DNA of 64,000 nt from Streptomyces xinghaiensis S187 (GTDB lineage: Bacteria > Actinomycetota > Actinomycetes > Streptomycetales > Streptomycetaceae). The stretch covers positions 1,054,001 to 1,118,000 of the forward strand of contig NZ_CP023202.1 in the NCBI RefSeq assembly GCF_000220705.2. Reading direction: 5' to 3'. Numbering within the stretch: the stretch's first letter is position 1; the number at the start of each line of letters is the position of its first letter. Under the pieces are notes generated by a model that saw nothing but the letters and a program-made list of their open reading frames with translations, was not told the DNA's origin and ran no database searches. Below, one piece after another: positions 10,583-19,444 of the stretch. The position numbers and the translations under genes are program-made.

Positions 10583-10699
10583 CGTCGGCAGCCTTTCCGT
10601 GCTGTTCGATGCTCGATGCCGTGCCGCCCGGGGCGGGCGGCGGGGGTGGTGCGGTCGTCCGGGTGGTGGGGTGCGGTGCGTGCCGTTCCGCCGGTGGTG

Positions 10700-10721
10700 C
10701 CGTGCGGATGCTGCCGCACGG
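10700..10721 (-). terminator. Terminator hairpin after the acyl-CoA dehydrogenase
   Basis: The 8-bp stem CCGTGCGG/CCGCACGG with a 6-nt loop lies 7 bp past the acyl-CoA dehydrogenase stop. Confidence 0.5.
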
Positions 10722-10728
10722 ACCGCCG

Positions 10729-11871
10729 TCAGCCGAGGACCGACCGGCCGATGATCTCCTTCATGATCTCGGTGGTGCCGCCGTAGATGGTCTGGATGCG
10801 CCCGTCGGTGAACGCCTTCGCGACCCGGTACTCGGTCATGTACCCGTAGCCGCCGTGGAGCTGGAGGCAGCGGTCGGTGACCCGCTTCTGGAGTTCGGTG
10901 GCCCACCACTTGGCCATCGAGGCGTGCACGGCGTCGAGCTGCCCGGCCGAGTGCTCCTCGATGCAGCGGTCGAGGAAGGCGCGGGTGACGGCGCACTCGG
11001 TGGCCATCTCGGCGATCTCGAAGCGGATGTGCTGGAGCTTCGCCAGCGGCCGGCCGAAGGCCTCCCGCTCCTTGACGTACCGCTTGGTGATCTCCAGCAG
11101 TTCCTCGGCGCCCGCGATGGCGGCGACGGCGATGCTCATCCGCTCCTGGGCGAGATGGGTCATCAGATGGAGGAAGGCGCCGTTCTCCTCGCCCAGCAGG
11201 TTCTCCTTGGGGACGCGGACGTCGTGGAAGAACAGCTCGGCGGTGTCCTGCGCCTTCTGGCCGATCTTGTCGAGGTTGCGGCCGCGCTCGAACCCCTCCA
11301 TGCCGCGTTCGACGACGAGCAGGCTGAGGCCCCTGGCGCCGCCCTCGGGGGTGGTGCGCGCCACCACGATCACGAGGTCGGCGAGGATGCCGTTGGAGAT
11401 GAACGTCTTGGAGCCGTTGAGCACCCAGTGGTCGCCGGCGTCGGTGGCGGTGGTGCGGATGCCCTGGAGGTCGGAGCCGGCGCCGGGTTCCGTCATCGCG
11501 ATGGCCGTGATGATCTCGCCACTGCAGAAGCCGGGCAGCCAGCGCCGCTTCTGCTCCTCGGTGGAGAGGGCGGTGAGGTACGGGCCGATGATGTCGTTGT
11601 GCAGGCCGATCGCCAGGCCGGAGGCACTGGCCCGGGCGAACTCCTCGGTGAGGACGGCGCTGTGGCGGAAGTCGCCGGCGCCGCCGCCCCCGTACTCCTC
11701 GGGGACGGCGAGCCCGAGCAGCCCCTGCCGGCCGGCGGCGAGCCAGGCGGAGCGGTCGACGACGCCCTCCCGCTCCCAGCGTTCGTGGTGCGGTTCCACC
11801 TCCTTCTCCAGGAAGGCGCGGACGGTCCCGCGGAAGGCCTCGTGCTCGGCGGTGAAGACGGTGCGCTTCAA
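10729..11871 (-). CDS. Acyl-CoA dehydrogenase
   Basis: A 380-residue flavoenzyme that makes the alpha,beta double bond of acyl-CoA, passing electrons to electron-transfer flavoprotein. Family signatures are AMTEPGAGSDLQGIRTTA (FAD/substrate loop), AEMATECAVTRAFLD and the C-terminal QLHGGYGYMTEYRV, which carries the likely catalytic glutamate. The start is TTG 11871, placed 6 bp after a perfect GGAGG. The start codon overlaps the stop of the upstream CaiB-like gene (TTGA), so translation is coupled. Substrate chain length cannot be read from the sequence; a branched substrate would fit the neighbour. Confidence 0.92.
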   Translation of the reverse strand: MKRTVFTAEHEAFRGTVRAFLEKEVEPHHERWEREGVVDRSAWLAAGRQGLLGLAVPEEYGGGGAGDFRHSAVLTEEFARASASGLAIGLHNDIIGPYLTALSTEEQKRRWLPGFCSGEIITAIAMTEPGAGSDLQGIRTTATDAGDHWVLNGSKTFISNGILADLVIVVARTTPEGGARGLSLLVVERGMEGFERGRNLDKIGQKAQDTAELFFHDVRVPKENLLGEENGAFLHLMTHLAQERMSIAVAAIAGAEELLEITKRYVKEREAFGRPLAKLQHIRFEIAEMATECAVTRAFLDRCIEEHSAGQLDAVHASMAKWWATELQKRVTDRCLQLHGGYGYMTEYRVAKAFTDGRIQTIYGGTTEIMKEIIGRSVLG

Positions 11872-13022
11872 CGCGCGCCTCCTGACGGGGTGGTGGGAGC
11901 CGGGCCGGCGGTGAGGCCGGGGACGTCCCAGTCGGCGGCCACCTCGGCGGTGTGGGCGCCGGGCAGCGCGGGGGGTGTGCGGACGGCGCCGGGGGTCGCG
12001 GAGAACCGCGGCGCGGGGGCGGGCTGGGTGATGCCGCCGTGGTCGGTGAACGTGGAGCGGGCGGCGAGATGGGGGTGGCGCGGGGCCTCGCGCAGGGACA
12101 GCACGGGGGCGACGCAGGCGTCGGAGTCCGCGAAGACGGCCGTCCACTCCTCGCGGGTGCGGGTCCGGAAGCGGTCCGCGACGGCGGCGCGCAGCGCCTC
12201 CCAGTGGCCCGGGTCGCCGCGGCCGGGTGCCTCCTCGCCGAGGCCGAGGAGGCGGATGAACTCCTCGTAGAACCGCTCCTCCAGGGCGCCGACGGCCATC
12301 CAGCCGCCGTCGGCGGTCTCGTAGACGCCGTAGAAGGGGGTGCCGCCGTCGAGCAGGTTGACGCCCCGGCGGTCCTGCCAGGCGCCGGCGGCCAGCAGGG
12401 CGTGGATCATCGTGGTGAGGTGGGCGGTGCCGTCCGTGATGGCCGCGTCGACCACCTGTCCGGTGCCGGTGGTCCGCGCGTGGTGGAGGGCGGCGAGGAC
12501 GCCGACGACGAGATAGAGGGAGCCCCCCGCGTAGTCGCCGAGGAGGTTGGCGGGCACGGCGGGCGGGCCGCCGGCCGGACCGATCATGCCGAGGGCCCCG
12601 GTGACGGCGACGTAGCCGATGTCGTGCCCGGCGCGCGGGGCGAGCGGGCCGTCCTGGCCCCAGCCCGTCATCCGGCCGTACACCAGGCGGGGGTTGCGGG
12701 CCAGGCAGTCCTCCGGGCCGACGCCGAGGCGCTCGGTGACACCGGGCCGGTTGCCCTCCAGCAGGATGTCCGCGCGGGCGGCGAGGCCGAGCACGGCCGC
12801 CCGGCCGGCCCCGGTCTTGAGGTCGACCAGGACGGAGCGCTTGTTCCGGTTGGTGAGGTCGTACGCCGGGTCGATGCCGAGTCCGGCCCCGCCGGGGCGG
12901 TCGACGCGGACGACGTCGGCGCCGAGATCGGCGAGGAGCATGGCGGCGAAGGGGCCCGGCCCGATGCCCGCCAGCTCCACCACGCGCACGCCCGCCAGCG
13001 GACCGTTCCCGGTGACTGCCAT
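11868..13022 (-). CDS. CaiB/BaiF-type CoA transferase or alpha-methylacyl-CoA racemase
   Basis: A 384-residue class III CoA-transferase-fold protein. The start VVELAGIGPGPFAAMLLADLGADV and the segments LTNRNKRSVLVDLK and GDYAGGSLYLVVGV follow the alpha-methylacyl-CoA racemase subgroup closely. That enzyme epimerises 2-methylacyl-CoA so that branched chains can enter beta-oxidation. Its coupling to an acyl-CoA dehydrogenase supports this role. ATG 13022 has GGAG 6 bp upstream. A true CoA transferase acting on another acid is the alternative. Confidence 0.85.
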   Translation of the reverse strand: MAVTGNGPLAGVRVVELAGIGPGPFAAMLLADLGADVVRVDRPGGAGLGIDPAYDLTNRNKRSVLVDLKTGAGRAAVLGLAARADILLEGNRPGVTERLGVGPEDCLARNPRLVYGRMTGWGQDGPLAPRAGHDIGYVAVTGALGMIGPAGGPPAVPANLLGDYAGGSLYLVVGVLAALHHARTTGTGQVVDAAITDGTAHLTTMIHALLAAGAWQDRRGVNLLDGGTPFYGVYETADGGWMAVGALEERFYEEFIRLLGLGEEAPGRGDPGHWEALRAAVADRFRTRTREEWTAVFADSDACVAPVLSLREAPRHPHLAARSTFTDHGGITQPAPAPRFSATPGAVRTPPALPGAHTAEVAADWDVPGLTAGPAPTTPSGGAR

Positions 13023-13103
13023 CGAGACTCCGACCTCAAACCTTGGTGATACCGCCCTGGTGTTCCGCCGCGGTGGTGCGGTGGCCGCCGCGGCGGCCCG
13101 GCA

Positions 13104-13122
13104 TGACACCATCGATGTAACA
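13104..13122. promoter_or_regulatory. Possible operator upstream of the CaiB-acd operon
   Basis: The partial palindrome TGACACCATCGATGTAACA is centred on CATCGATG, about 80 bp before the CaiB-like start. The length and symmetry would suit a TetR-type repressor of acyl-CoA metabolism, but no regulator gene is adjacent. Confidence 0.3.
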
Positions 13123-13183
13123 CCACTGATGCTAAGAACGTGTTCCAGTTCGCACAAGCCCTCCGGACCGGGAAAAACGCGGA

Positions 13184-13209
13184 ACGCGGCGGCCGGGTGG
13201 CCGCCGCGT
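13184..13209 (-). terminator. Intrinsic terminator after the YciI gene
   Basis: An 11-bp perfect stem with a GGGT loop. On the minus strand it is followed by TTCCGCGTTTTTCC, a real T-tract, which is uncommon in this genome. Confidence 0.75.
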
Positions 13210-13263
13210 CCCAGTGGTGCTCAGTGCCGTCTTCCGGCGTGCTTCGCTGTGTGTCGCGGGTGC

Positions 13264-13563
13264 TCAGCTCCGCACCGGCTGGCGGTACTCCCGCAGGGGA
13301 GGCGCCGTGCGGCTCGCGGTGAACTCGGTGATCCGGTACTCGCAGACCTCCTCCTGGGCGAAGGGGTCGCTCGCCGCGATGGCCTCCACCCGGTCGCGGT
13401 CGGCTCCCACGGCGAGGATCACCCCGCCGTCACGCGGTTTCTTGGGGCCGGAGGCGATGAACTCCCCCGCCTCGAACTGTTCGTCCACCCAGGCCATATG
13501 GGCCTCGCGGAGGGCCTCGATCCGGTCGGCGGGCGCGCAGTAGGTCAATTCGAGTACGAACAT
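13264..13563 (-). CDS. YciI-family protein
   Basis: A 99-residue single-domain protein of the YciI-like fold. The start MFVLELTYCAPADRIEALREAH and the middle AGEFIASGPKKPRDGGVILA carry the family's conserved histidine, Ser-Gly-Pro and Gly-Gly elements. Members are small dimers of mostly unknown function, some with dehalogenase-like or ligand-binding roles. It is monocistronic, with its own terminator at 13184-13209. Confidence 0.85.
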   Translation of the reverse strand: MFVLELTYCAPADRIEALREAHMAWVDEQFEAGEFIASGPKKPRDGGVILAVGADRDRVEAIAASDPFAQEEVCEYRITEFTASRTAPPLREYRQPVRS

Positions 13564-13784
13564 GGCCTCACCCTACGCACGCCACCGTGTGCGGGCGGCA
13601 CCCCCCGGGCCGCGGCCGGCGGAGGCCGGCACGGCGCCGTCGCGGCAGCCCGGACAGCGGTCGGGACAGCGGTCGGGGCGGGCTGGTCCGGCCGTCCGGA
13701 CGTGCGTCCGCAGGGCCGGCGGGGCGGGTGCGGGGCCGCGGCGGCGGGGAGCGGCGTGGCGCGGGAGGGTCCGCGGTCCGGCGC

Positions 13785-14492
13785 TCAGACCGGGGCGCTC
13801 CCCGCGAGGGCGGCGGCGAGGGTGCGGCGGCAGAGGGAGTCGGCCCGCCGGGTGGTCTCCGGCAGCCGGTAGCGCGGGGTGAGCCGGAGGGTGTGGGCGA
13901 CGGCGTGGTCCAGGCCGATCCCGTGGCCCACCGAGACGAAGACCGGCTTGACGCCCTCCCGGGTGCGCAGCGCGCGCCCCACCTCCTCGTCGCCGTCGAG
14001 CAGCGGCGAACTCGCGCCCCGCTCGGGGCCGGGCGGTGCGAAGGCGAAGCCGAACGGGGTCTTGGCGACGCCGAAGGACGGGATGCCGGTCAGCACGCCG
14101 AGGTGGGCGGCGAGCCCCAGCCGCCGGGGGTGGGCCAGGCCGTAGCCGTCGCAGACGACCAGCGCGGGCGGTTCGGACAGCCGTTCCAAGGCGTCGAGAA
14201 CGGGCGGGAGTTCGCGGAAGGCCAGCAGTCCGGGAATGTACGGGAACGCGGCGTGGCCGGTGGCGGTCGCCTCGTCGAGCGGCTCCAGCGTCTCCGCGTC
14301 CAGGACGACGGCGGCTGCGGCGAGCCGTCCGGTCGCCTCGTCATAGGCGACGTCCACGCCCGCGATCGTCGGGACCTCGCCCGGTGCCGGACCGGGGCCG
14401 GCCGTGTCGGCTCGTTCCCGCAGCCGGTTCTGCTCGGCCACCGCCTCGGCTTCCGTGGCGGGCCAGTTCCCGGCCGTCCGTCGTGATCGCAT
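13785..14492 (-). CDS. nfi: Endonuclease V (deoxyinosine 3' endonuclease)
   Basis: A 235-residue repair nuclease that nicks DNA (or RNA) near inosine. The metal-binding core is visible: GVDVAYD (first catalytic Asp), PYIPGLLAFRELP (Glu) and VVCDGYGLAHPRRLGLA (Asp and His), with GIPSFGVAKTPF following. The frame is open far upstream, but homology starts at MRSRRTAGNWPATEAEA, so ATG 14492 is used, with AGGACGG upstream. The C-terminus is intact. It appears to be a single-gene unit. Confidence 0.92.
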   Translation of the reverse strand: MRSRRTAGNWPATEAEAVAEQNRLRERADTAGPGPAPGEVPTIAGVDVAYDEATGRLAAAAVVLDAETLEPLDEATATGHAAFPYIPGLLAFRELPPVLDALERLSEPPALVVCDGYGLAHPRRLGLAAHLGVLTGIPSFGVAKTPFGFAFAPPGPERGASSPLLDGDEEVGRALRTREGVKPVFVSVGHGIGLDHAVAHTLRLTPRYRLPETTRRADSLCRRTLAAALAGSAPV

Positions 14493-14632
14493 GGGGTCCG
14501 TCCTCCGGCTCGCCGCCCGGTGCGGGACCGGGGTTCCGCTCAGCGGGTGGTTCGGGCCGCATCCTGCCACCGCGGGCGCGCCGGGGGCACCGCGGGGTGC
14601 CGGGTGCCGCGGGGCGGCGGGGAACGCGCCGG

Positions 14633-14830
14633 TCAGCCGCCCAGGGTCCACAGGGTGAGCGTGTAGACCATGAAGATCACCCAGAGCACCGCCGCGGCGC
14701 CGCCGAGCGCCAGGGCCGCCTTCATGGCGCCCGCGACGGCCTGCCCGCCGCCGTGCGGAAGAGCCTCGCCGCCCTGCGGGCGGTAGTGCGGCTGGAACTG
14801 CTGGACCCGGGTGTTCGCGATCTTCTCCAT
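14633..14830 (-). CDS. Small single-pass membrane protein
   Basis: A 65-residue protein. Residues 1-30 are polar with several glutamines and glycines (RVQQFQPHYRPQGGEA); residues 34-60 form one membrane helix (ALGGAAAVLWVIFMVYTLTL). ATG 14830 is preceded by an AGGATGTGAGG stretch. It looks like a genuine short streptomycete gene, given the start signal, the coding-like composition and the placement between nfi and a divergent promoter. The function is unknown. Confidence 0.6.
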   Translation of the reverse strand: MEKIANTRVQQFQPHYRPQGGEALPHGGGQAVAGAMKAALALGGAAAVLWVIFMVYTLTLWTLGG

Positions 14831-14866
14831 GCCTCACATCCTGTCCCCCGCCACTGACACCACACA

Positions 14867-14882
14867 TGAGTGCGCGTACTCA
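14867..14882. promoter_or_regulatory. Possible operator in divergent promoter
   Basis: TGAGT-GCGCGT-ACTCA is an inverted repeat, followed 8 bp later by a further TACTCA half-site. It lies between the small membrane protein gene and the FAD/Rieske gene. No cognate regulator is apparent. Confidence 0.25.
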
Positions 14883-14993
14883 GCGGGGGTACTCATCCCC
14901 GTCCGTACGAGCGGCCCCGGCGGACCGCCGACCGGCCCGCACGGGTTCCCCGGGCAGGTGCAGAACGCGGCCTCCGGGGGAACCCGCTGCCGC

Positions 14994-16517
14994 ATGACAG
15001 ATCTCCCGGGCACGCACGAGTCGTACTGGATCGACACCACCCCGCAGACCTCCCATCCCTCCCTGGACACGGACCTGGAGACCGACGTCGCCGTGATCGG
15101 CGGGGGCATCGCCGGGCTGTGCACGGCGTGGGAGCTGGCCCGCGCGGGCCTCGGTGTCGTCGTTTTGGAGGCGGACCGCATCGCCACCGGTGTCACCGGC
15201 TACACCACGGCCAAGGTCTCCGCCCTGCACACCCTGGTCTACGACCGGCTGCGCACGACGCGCGGCGCCGACGGCGCCCGGCTGTACGCGCGTTCGCAGG
15301 CGGACGCGGTGGAGCACGTCGCCGCGACGGCGGCCGGGCTGGGCATCGACTGCGATCTGGAGCGGCTGCCCGCGTACACCTACGTCCGGGACCCGGCGGC
15401 CGCGGCGCGGGTCGAGGCGGAGGCGCGGGCGGCCGCCGAGGCCGGGCTCCCCGCCTCCTACGTCACGGAGACGGGCCTGCCCTTCCCCGTCGCCGGGGCC
15501 GTGCGCGTCGACGGCCAGGCGCAGTTCCACCCGCGCAAGTACCTCCTCGGGCTGGCGGAGGACCTGCTGGCCCGGGGCGGACGGATCTTCGAGCGGTCCC
15601 GGGTCACCGGACTGCGCGAGGGGACGCCCTGCCGGGTCACGACGGAGGGCGGGGCGACCGTGACGGCGCGCGATGTCGTGGTCGCCACGCATTACCCGGT
15701 CTTCGACCGCTCCCTCGGTTTCGCCAAGCTCTCCCCGCACCGCGAACTGGTGGTCGCCGGCGCGCTCCCCGCGGACCGCGATCCCGCCGGCATGTACATC
15801 ACCCAGGAGGAGAACAAACGCTCGGTACGGACGGCGCCCGGACCGGACGGGCGGCGGCTGCTCGTCGTCACCGGCGAGAGCTTCCTGCCGGGCACGGCCG
15901 ACGCGGGCGAGCGCTTCCGGCGGCTGGCGGACTGGACGGCCGAGCACTTCCCCGGCACGGAGATCTCCCACCGCTGGGCCGCGCAGGACAACGACCCCAC
16001 CGACACCGTGCCCATGGTCGGCCCGCTCCACCCCGGGGCCCGGCACACCTACGTCGCCACCGGCTTCGGCGGCTGGGGCATGAGCAGCGGGGTGATGTCG
16101 GGCCGGCTGCTGTCGGCGCTCATCCGCGGCGGGACCCCGGAGTGGGCCGCGCTGTACGACCCGCGGCGGCTGATGAGCACCGTCCGGGAGGGCGGCGGCT
16201 TCCTCAGGCACCAGGCGACCGTGGGCCGGCACTTCGTCGGCGACCGGCTGAGGACCGCGCACACCGGCTCGGTGGACGACATCCCGCCCGGCGCGGGCGC
16301 CGTCGTCCGCAGCGGCGGCCGCAGCTGCGCCGTCTACCGGGACGAGGAGGGCGCCGTGCACGCCGTCTCCGCGCGCTGTACGCACCTGGGCTGCCTGGTG
16401 GCCTTCAACGCCGGCGAGCGGGCCTGGGAGTGCCCCTGCCACGGCTCCCGGTTCGGGGTGGACGGCCAGGTCATCCAGGGTCCGGCGAACCGGCCGCTGG
16501 CTCCTCGCGACGTTTAG
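14994..16517 (+). CDS. FAD-dependent oxidoreductase with C-terminal Rieske domain
   Basis: A 507-residue fusion protein. An N-terminal DAO-type FAD domain begins with VIGGGIAGLCTAWELA (residues 34-49) and continues to about residue 375 with the FAD-contact stretch HTYVATGFGGWGMSSGVM. The C-terminal Rieske module (about residues 430-507) carries CTHLGC and CPCHGSRFG, the two Cys-x-His pairs of a 2Fe-2S cluster. Such proteins occur widely in Bacillus and actinomycetes; the substrate is unknown. ATG 14994 is chosen because homology begins at MTDLPGTHESYW. The HemK-like gene begins 21 bp downstream. Confidence 0.88.
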   Translation: MTDLPGTHESYWIDTTPQTSHPSLDTDLETDVAVIGGGIAGLCTAWELARAGLGVVVLEADRIATGVTGYTTAKVSALHTLVYDRLRTTRGADGARLYARSQADAVEHVAATAAGLGIDCDLERLPAYTYVRDPAAAARVEAEARAAAEAGLPASYVTETGLPFPVAGAVRVDGQAQFHPRKYLLGLAEDLLARGGRIFERSRVTGLREGTPCRVTTEGGATVTARDVVVATHYPVFDRSLGFAKLSPHRELVVAGALPADRDPAGMYITQEENKRSVRTAPGPDGRRLLVVTGESFLPGTADAGERFRRLADWTAEHFPGTEISHRWAAQDNDPTDTVPMVGPLHPGARHTYVATGFGGWGMSSGVMSGRLLSALIRGGTPEWAALYDPRRLMSTVREGGGFLRHQATVGRHFVGDRLRTAHTGSVDDIPPGAGAVVRSGGRSCAVYRDEEGAVHAVSARCTHLGCLVAFNAGERAWECPCHGSRFGVDGQVIQGPANRPLAPRDV

Positions 16518-16538
16518 CCGTGACGGCCGGGGTACCCG

Positions 16539-17198
16539 GTGACCGTGTTGTTTCTGAAGCCCCCAGGGGTTTACGCGCCGCAGGACGATACGTCCTGTCT
16601 CACCGCCGCTCTCCGCGAGGAGACGTTCGCCCCGGACGCCCGGGTGCTCGACCTGTGCACCGGCACCGGAGCCCTCGCCGTGGCGGCGGCCCGGCGCGGA
16701 GCCCGTGTGACCGCCGTCGACACGTCGGTCCGCGCGGTGCTCACCTGCCGCCTCAACGCCCGCCTGGCGGGTGTGCGGATCAGGACGGTCCGGGGCGATC
16801 TGCTGTCGGCCGTCGGAGGGGAACGGTTCGACGTCATCCTCAGCAACCCCCCGTATGTGCCGTCACCGCACCCGCGCCTGCCCCGCCGCGGCCCGGCACG
16901 CGCCTGGGAGGCGGGGCACGACGGGCGGGCGCTGCTCGACCGGATCTGCGCCGAGGCGCCGGGGCGGCTGCGCCCCGGCGGCGTCCTGCTCCTCGTCCAG
17001 TCGGCGCTCAGCGGTGTCACACCGACGCTGGACGCGCTGGTGCGGGCCGGTCTCGACGCACAGGTGGCCGAGCGCCGGTACGTCCCCTTCGGGCCTCGGT
17101 TGCGGGAGCGGGCCGAGTGGCTGCGCGGCCGGGGGCTGCTGCCGCCCGGGGAGGACAAGGAGGAACTGGTGGTGATCCGCGGTGAAGCCGCCCTCTGA
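16539..17198 (+). CDS. HemK/PrmC-like SAM-dependent methyltransferase
   Basis: A 219-residue class I methyltransferase. The SAM loop is VLDLCTGTGALAVAAARRGA, the acidic ribose contact is AVDTS, and the catalytic motif IV is ILSNPPYVP. NPPY together with this short length places it in the HemK2/Mtq2-like branch that methylates glutamine in GGQ release factors. It could alternatively act on a small molecule. GTG 16539 is the first start in frame. Its end overlaps the start of the CDGSH gene by 17 bp. Confidence 0.85.
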   Translation: MTVLFLKPPGVYAPQDDTSCLTAALREETFAPDARVLDLCTGTGALAVAAARRGARVTAVDTSVRAVLTCRLNARLAGVRIRTVRGDLLSAVGGERFDVILSNPPYVPSPHPRLPRRGPARAWEAGHDGRALLDRICAEAPGRLRPGGVLLLVQSALSGVTPTLDALVRAGLDAQVAERRYVPFGPRLRERAEWLRGRGLLPPGEDKEELVVIRGEAAL

Positions 17199-17580
17199 GC
17201 CGGACGGGTCCACCGCCGGGCCCGGAGCCACCGGTGGACCCGCACCCGTCACCGGTCCCGCCGCGGGACCGGGAGACGCCGCCGGACGCGCCGGTGCTCC
17301 CGGCGTCGCCGGCGCCCGCCCCGGGGCCGCCGCCGCGGAGGTACCGGCCGCGCGCGAGGCCCGCCGGGTGAGCCTGGTGCGGGGCGGCCCGATGCTGGTG
17401 GAGGGCCCGGTGGAGGTGGTGCTGGAGGACGGCAGCACCGAGCGCTCGGACCGGTTCACCGTGGCGCTGTGCACCTGCCGCCGCAGCCGCCGCTTCCCCT
17501 GGTGCGACACCAGTCACCGCCGACGGGTCCGCGGTACCGCGGACGAGCACGGCGACTCCCCCGGCGCAGGCTCCGGCTGA
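17182..17580 (+). CDS. CDGSH-type 2Fe-2S iron-sulphur protein
   Basis: A 132-residue protein. The first 60 residues are a Pro/Gly/Ala-rich low-complexity tail. The domain itself ends with C97, C99, C108 and H112, the three-Cys/one-His ligand set of CDGSH domains. The signature Asp-Gly is Asp-Thr here (WCDTSH), as in many actinobacterial members. These domains carry redox-active, labile 2Fe-2S clusters. GTG 17182 overlaps the preceding gene. The neighbouring haem-oxygenase-fold enzyme is a recurrent partner in streptomycetes, so a joint redox role is plausible. Confidence 0.88.
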   Translation: MKPPSEPDGSTAGPGATGGPAPVTGPAAGPGDAAGRAGAPGVAGARPGAAAAEVPAAREARRVSLVRGGPMLVEGPVEVVLEDGSTERSDRFTVALCTCRRSRRFPWCDTSHRRRVRGTADEHGDSPGAGSG

Positions 17581-17651
17581 CCCCGCGAAGGCGGGTCCCC
17601 CTCCGCCGGCTGACCGGCTGACCCCTTCCGGCAGCTGCCCCCTTCCGGCAG

Positions 17652-17685
17652 CGGCGCCCCGGCCCCCCGTGGGACCGGGGCGCCG
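17652..17685. terminator. Bidirectional terminator
   Basis: An 11-bp stem (CGGCGCCCCGG with its complement) between the convergent CDGSH and iron-enzyme genes. Confidence 0.6.
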
Positions 17686-17700
17686 GGCTGTCGCGGCCGC

Positions 17701-18789
17701 TCAGGCGGGTGCCGGCACGGGCGGCGGGGCGGGGAGCGGCGCGCGCAGGGAGGTGCGGCCCGCTTCCCAGGCCGCCAGCAGATGGCCGCCGAGCCGGTCC
17801 TCCAGGGACTCCGTCGAGGCGGCGCCGAAGGCCACGTCCGCGTCCAGGCCGGGCTCCTCCTCCAGCAGCCCGCCGACGACGTCCCGGCGCACGATCTGCT
17901 CGTGCACCGCGTCCGCCTCGACGTGCTCGGTGTAGAAGTGCACGGCGGCCGGGCCCGCGCCCGCCCGTTCGAGCGCCTTGGCCAGCCGGCGGGAACCGGG
18001 CGAGGAGGTGATCTCGACGGTCGCGAAGTGCCCCACGAGCGCCCCGCGCAGCGCCCGGTGGAGGCCGAACAGGGACATCTGGTTGACCACCGCCAGCATC
18101 GGGGCGGGCGTGACGTCCAGATAGCGCCCGTAGGCGGGGTCGAGGCCGAGGTCGGTCATCAGTTCGGCGAAGAGCCGGGCGTGCACGCGGTCGGCCCGTC
18201 CCCCGCCGAACTCGTCGAACTCGACGGCGACCATGGCGGCCTTCGCCCGGCCCGTCAGCCGGGGGATGACCCAGGCGTGCGGGTCGGCCTCCTTGAGGTG
18301 GTAGAGCGAGCGCTGCGCGGCGTACTCGCGCAGCTGCCACAGCTCCCCGGAGTCCTGGAGACGGTGGCTGACGCCGTCGCCGTCCACGGGTTCGGCGAGC
18401 AGGGCGTCCAGAGCCGCCGCCGCGCTCTCCGGGCGGGGGGTGTCCGCGCGCAGGGCGGACAGGAAGCGTTCCTCCAGTGCCCGGCGGAGGCGGAGGAGGT
18501 CCGGGTCCCACTCCCAGTGGCCGCCGACCCCGGCGAAGCCCCGGTAGTGCAGTTCGTAGGCGAGGTAGAGGGCGAGCTGGAGATCGTCGCCGTACGGGTC
18601 GGCGGCGGTGACGGCCGGTCCGCCGGGCAGGTCCCGGGAGCCGCCGGTGAGCAGGGCGGTCACCGCGGCCGACAGGTCGCCGCGCGGCGCGGGCAGGGGC
18701 GGTCCGCCGGCCGCGGTCCCGGCTCCTCCGGCGCTCCCGGCCCGGGTGCGGCCGGCGGTGCCGGGGGTCGTCGTCGCTCCGGTCGCCAT
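17701..18789 (-). CDS. Iron-containing redox enzyme family protein (haem-oxygenase-like fold)
   Basis: A 362-residue protein whose first 40 residues are low-complexity. The helical core has Glu/His positions in LALYLAYELHYRGF, AVEFDEFGGG, GHFATVEITSSPG and VHFYTEHVEADAVHE, spaced as in the haem-oxygenase-like diiron oxidase/oxygenase proteins. Members use a non-haem diiron centre in varied oxidations; the substrate here is unknown. ATG 18789 has GGAGG 11 bp upstream. It is convergent with the CDGSH gene and divergent from the SsgA-like gene. Confidence 0.8.
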   Translation of the reverse strand: MATGATTTPGTAGRTRAGSAGGAGTAAGGPPLPAPRGDLSAAVTALLTGGSRDLPGGPAVTAADPYGDDLQLALYLAYELHYRGFAGVGGHWEWDPDLLRLRRALEERFLSALRADTPRPESAAAALDALLAEPVDGDGVSHRLQDSGELWQLREYAAQRSLYHLKEADPHAWVIPRLTGRAKAAMVAVEFDEFGGGRADRVHARLFAELMTDLGLDPAYGRYLDVTPAPMLAVVNQMSLFGLHRALRGALVGHFATVEITSSPGSRRLAKALERAGAGPAAVHFYTEHVEADAVHEQIVRRDVVGGLLEEEPGLDADVAFGAASTESLEDRLGGHLLAAWEAGRTSLRAPLPAPPPVPAPA

Positions 18790-18908
18790 GGCTCCGGACC
18801 TCCTCTTCCCTCGTCCCCGGGGGCCGTCCGCCCCGGGGACACATCCGGGTCGTTCGAGTGCCCTCCGCCGCCTCGGTCATGCGTTCGCGGAGGCCGCGGA
18901 GGAGCGGA

Positions 18909-18922
18909 GTGACAGAGGTCAC
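18909..18922. promoter_or_regulatory. Palindrome GTGAC-AGAG-GTCAC in divergent promoter
   Basis: A 14-bp palindrome with 5-bp arms lies about 85 bp before the SsgA-like start. It is a candidate operator for that gene or its divergent neighbour. Confidence 0.35.
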
Positions 18923-19006
18923 GCTGCCGATCCGCACACTGAGAGGGCCGCCGGATCGTCATAGAGAGTGTCAGCCGTCTTCCGAACACCTCTCAGGAGG
19001 CAGGAG

Positions 19007-19420
19007 TTGTTCCCTGTCATCGACCGAGCCGTACAGGCCGGCCTCATCACGTCCGACGGGCAGGTGATGGACGTTCCCGCGGCGCTGCGCTACCGGCGCG
19101 ACGATCCGCTCGCCGTCCGTGCCTGTTTCCCGCCGCGCGCCTCCCTCGGCGGTGCGGACGTGACCTGGGTGTTCTCCCGGGATCTGCTGGCCGCCGGGCT
19201 GCTGGAGCCGGTCGGCGACGGGGATGTGCACGTACGGCCGTTCGGGCCGCTGGTGACGGTGCTGGAGTTCCACGCGGCCGCCGGGACGGCGCTGGTCCGG
19301 ATGGACAGCGCGGACGTGCGGAGCTTCCTGGAGCAGACGTACGCCCTGGTGCCGTTCGGCCGTGAGGAACTCCACCTCGACCTCGACGGCGACCTGGCGG
19401 CCCTGCTGCGCGAGGCCTGA
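19007..19420 (+). CDS. SsgA-like sporulation / cell-division protein (SALP)
   Basis: A 137-residue protein of the family confined to morphologically complex actinomycetes, where members such as SsgA and SsgB direct septum placement and cell-wall remodelling during sporulation. Family features are VPAALRYRRDDPLAVRACF, VTWVFSRDLLAAGLLEPVG and FLEQTYALVPFGREE. I choose TTG at 19007 because AGGAGG ends 6 bp before it; the earlier ATG at 18968 has no such site. The start segment VIDRAVQAGLITSDG also matches the usual family N-terminus. Which paralogue it is cannot be decided. Confidence 0.9.
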   Translation: MFPVIDRAVQAGLITSDGQVMDVPAALRYRRDDPLAVRACFPPRASLGGADVTWVFSRDLLAAGLLEPVGDGDVHVRPFGPLVTVLEFHAAAGTALVRMDSADVRSFLEQTYALVPFGREELHLDLDGDLAALLREA

Positions 19421-19444
19421 CACCCCCTCCGCCGGAGCGGCCGG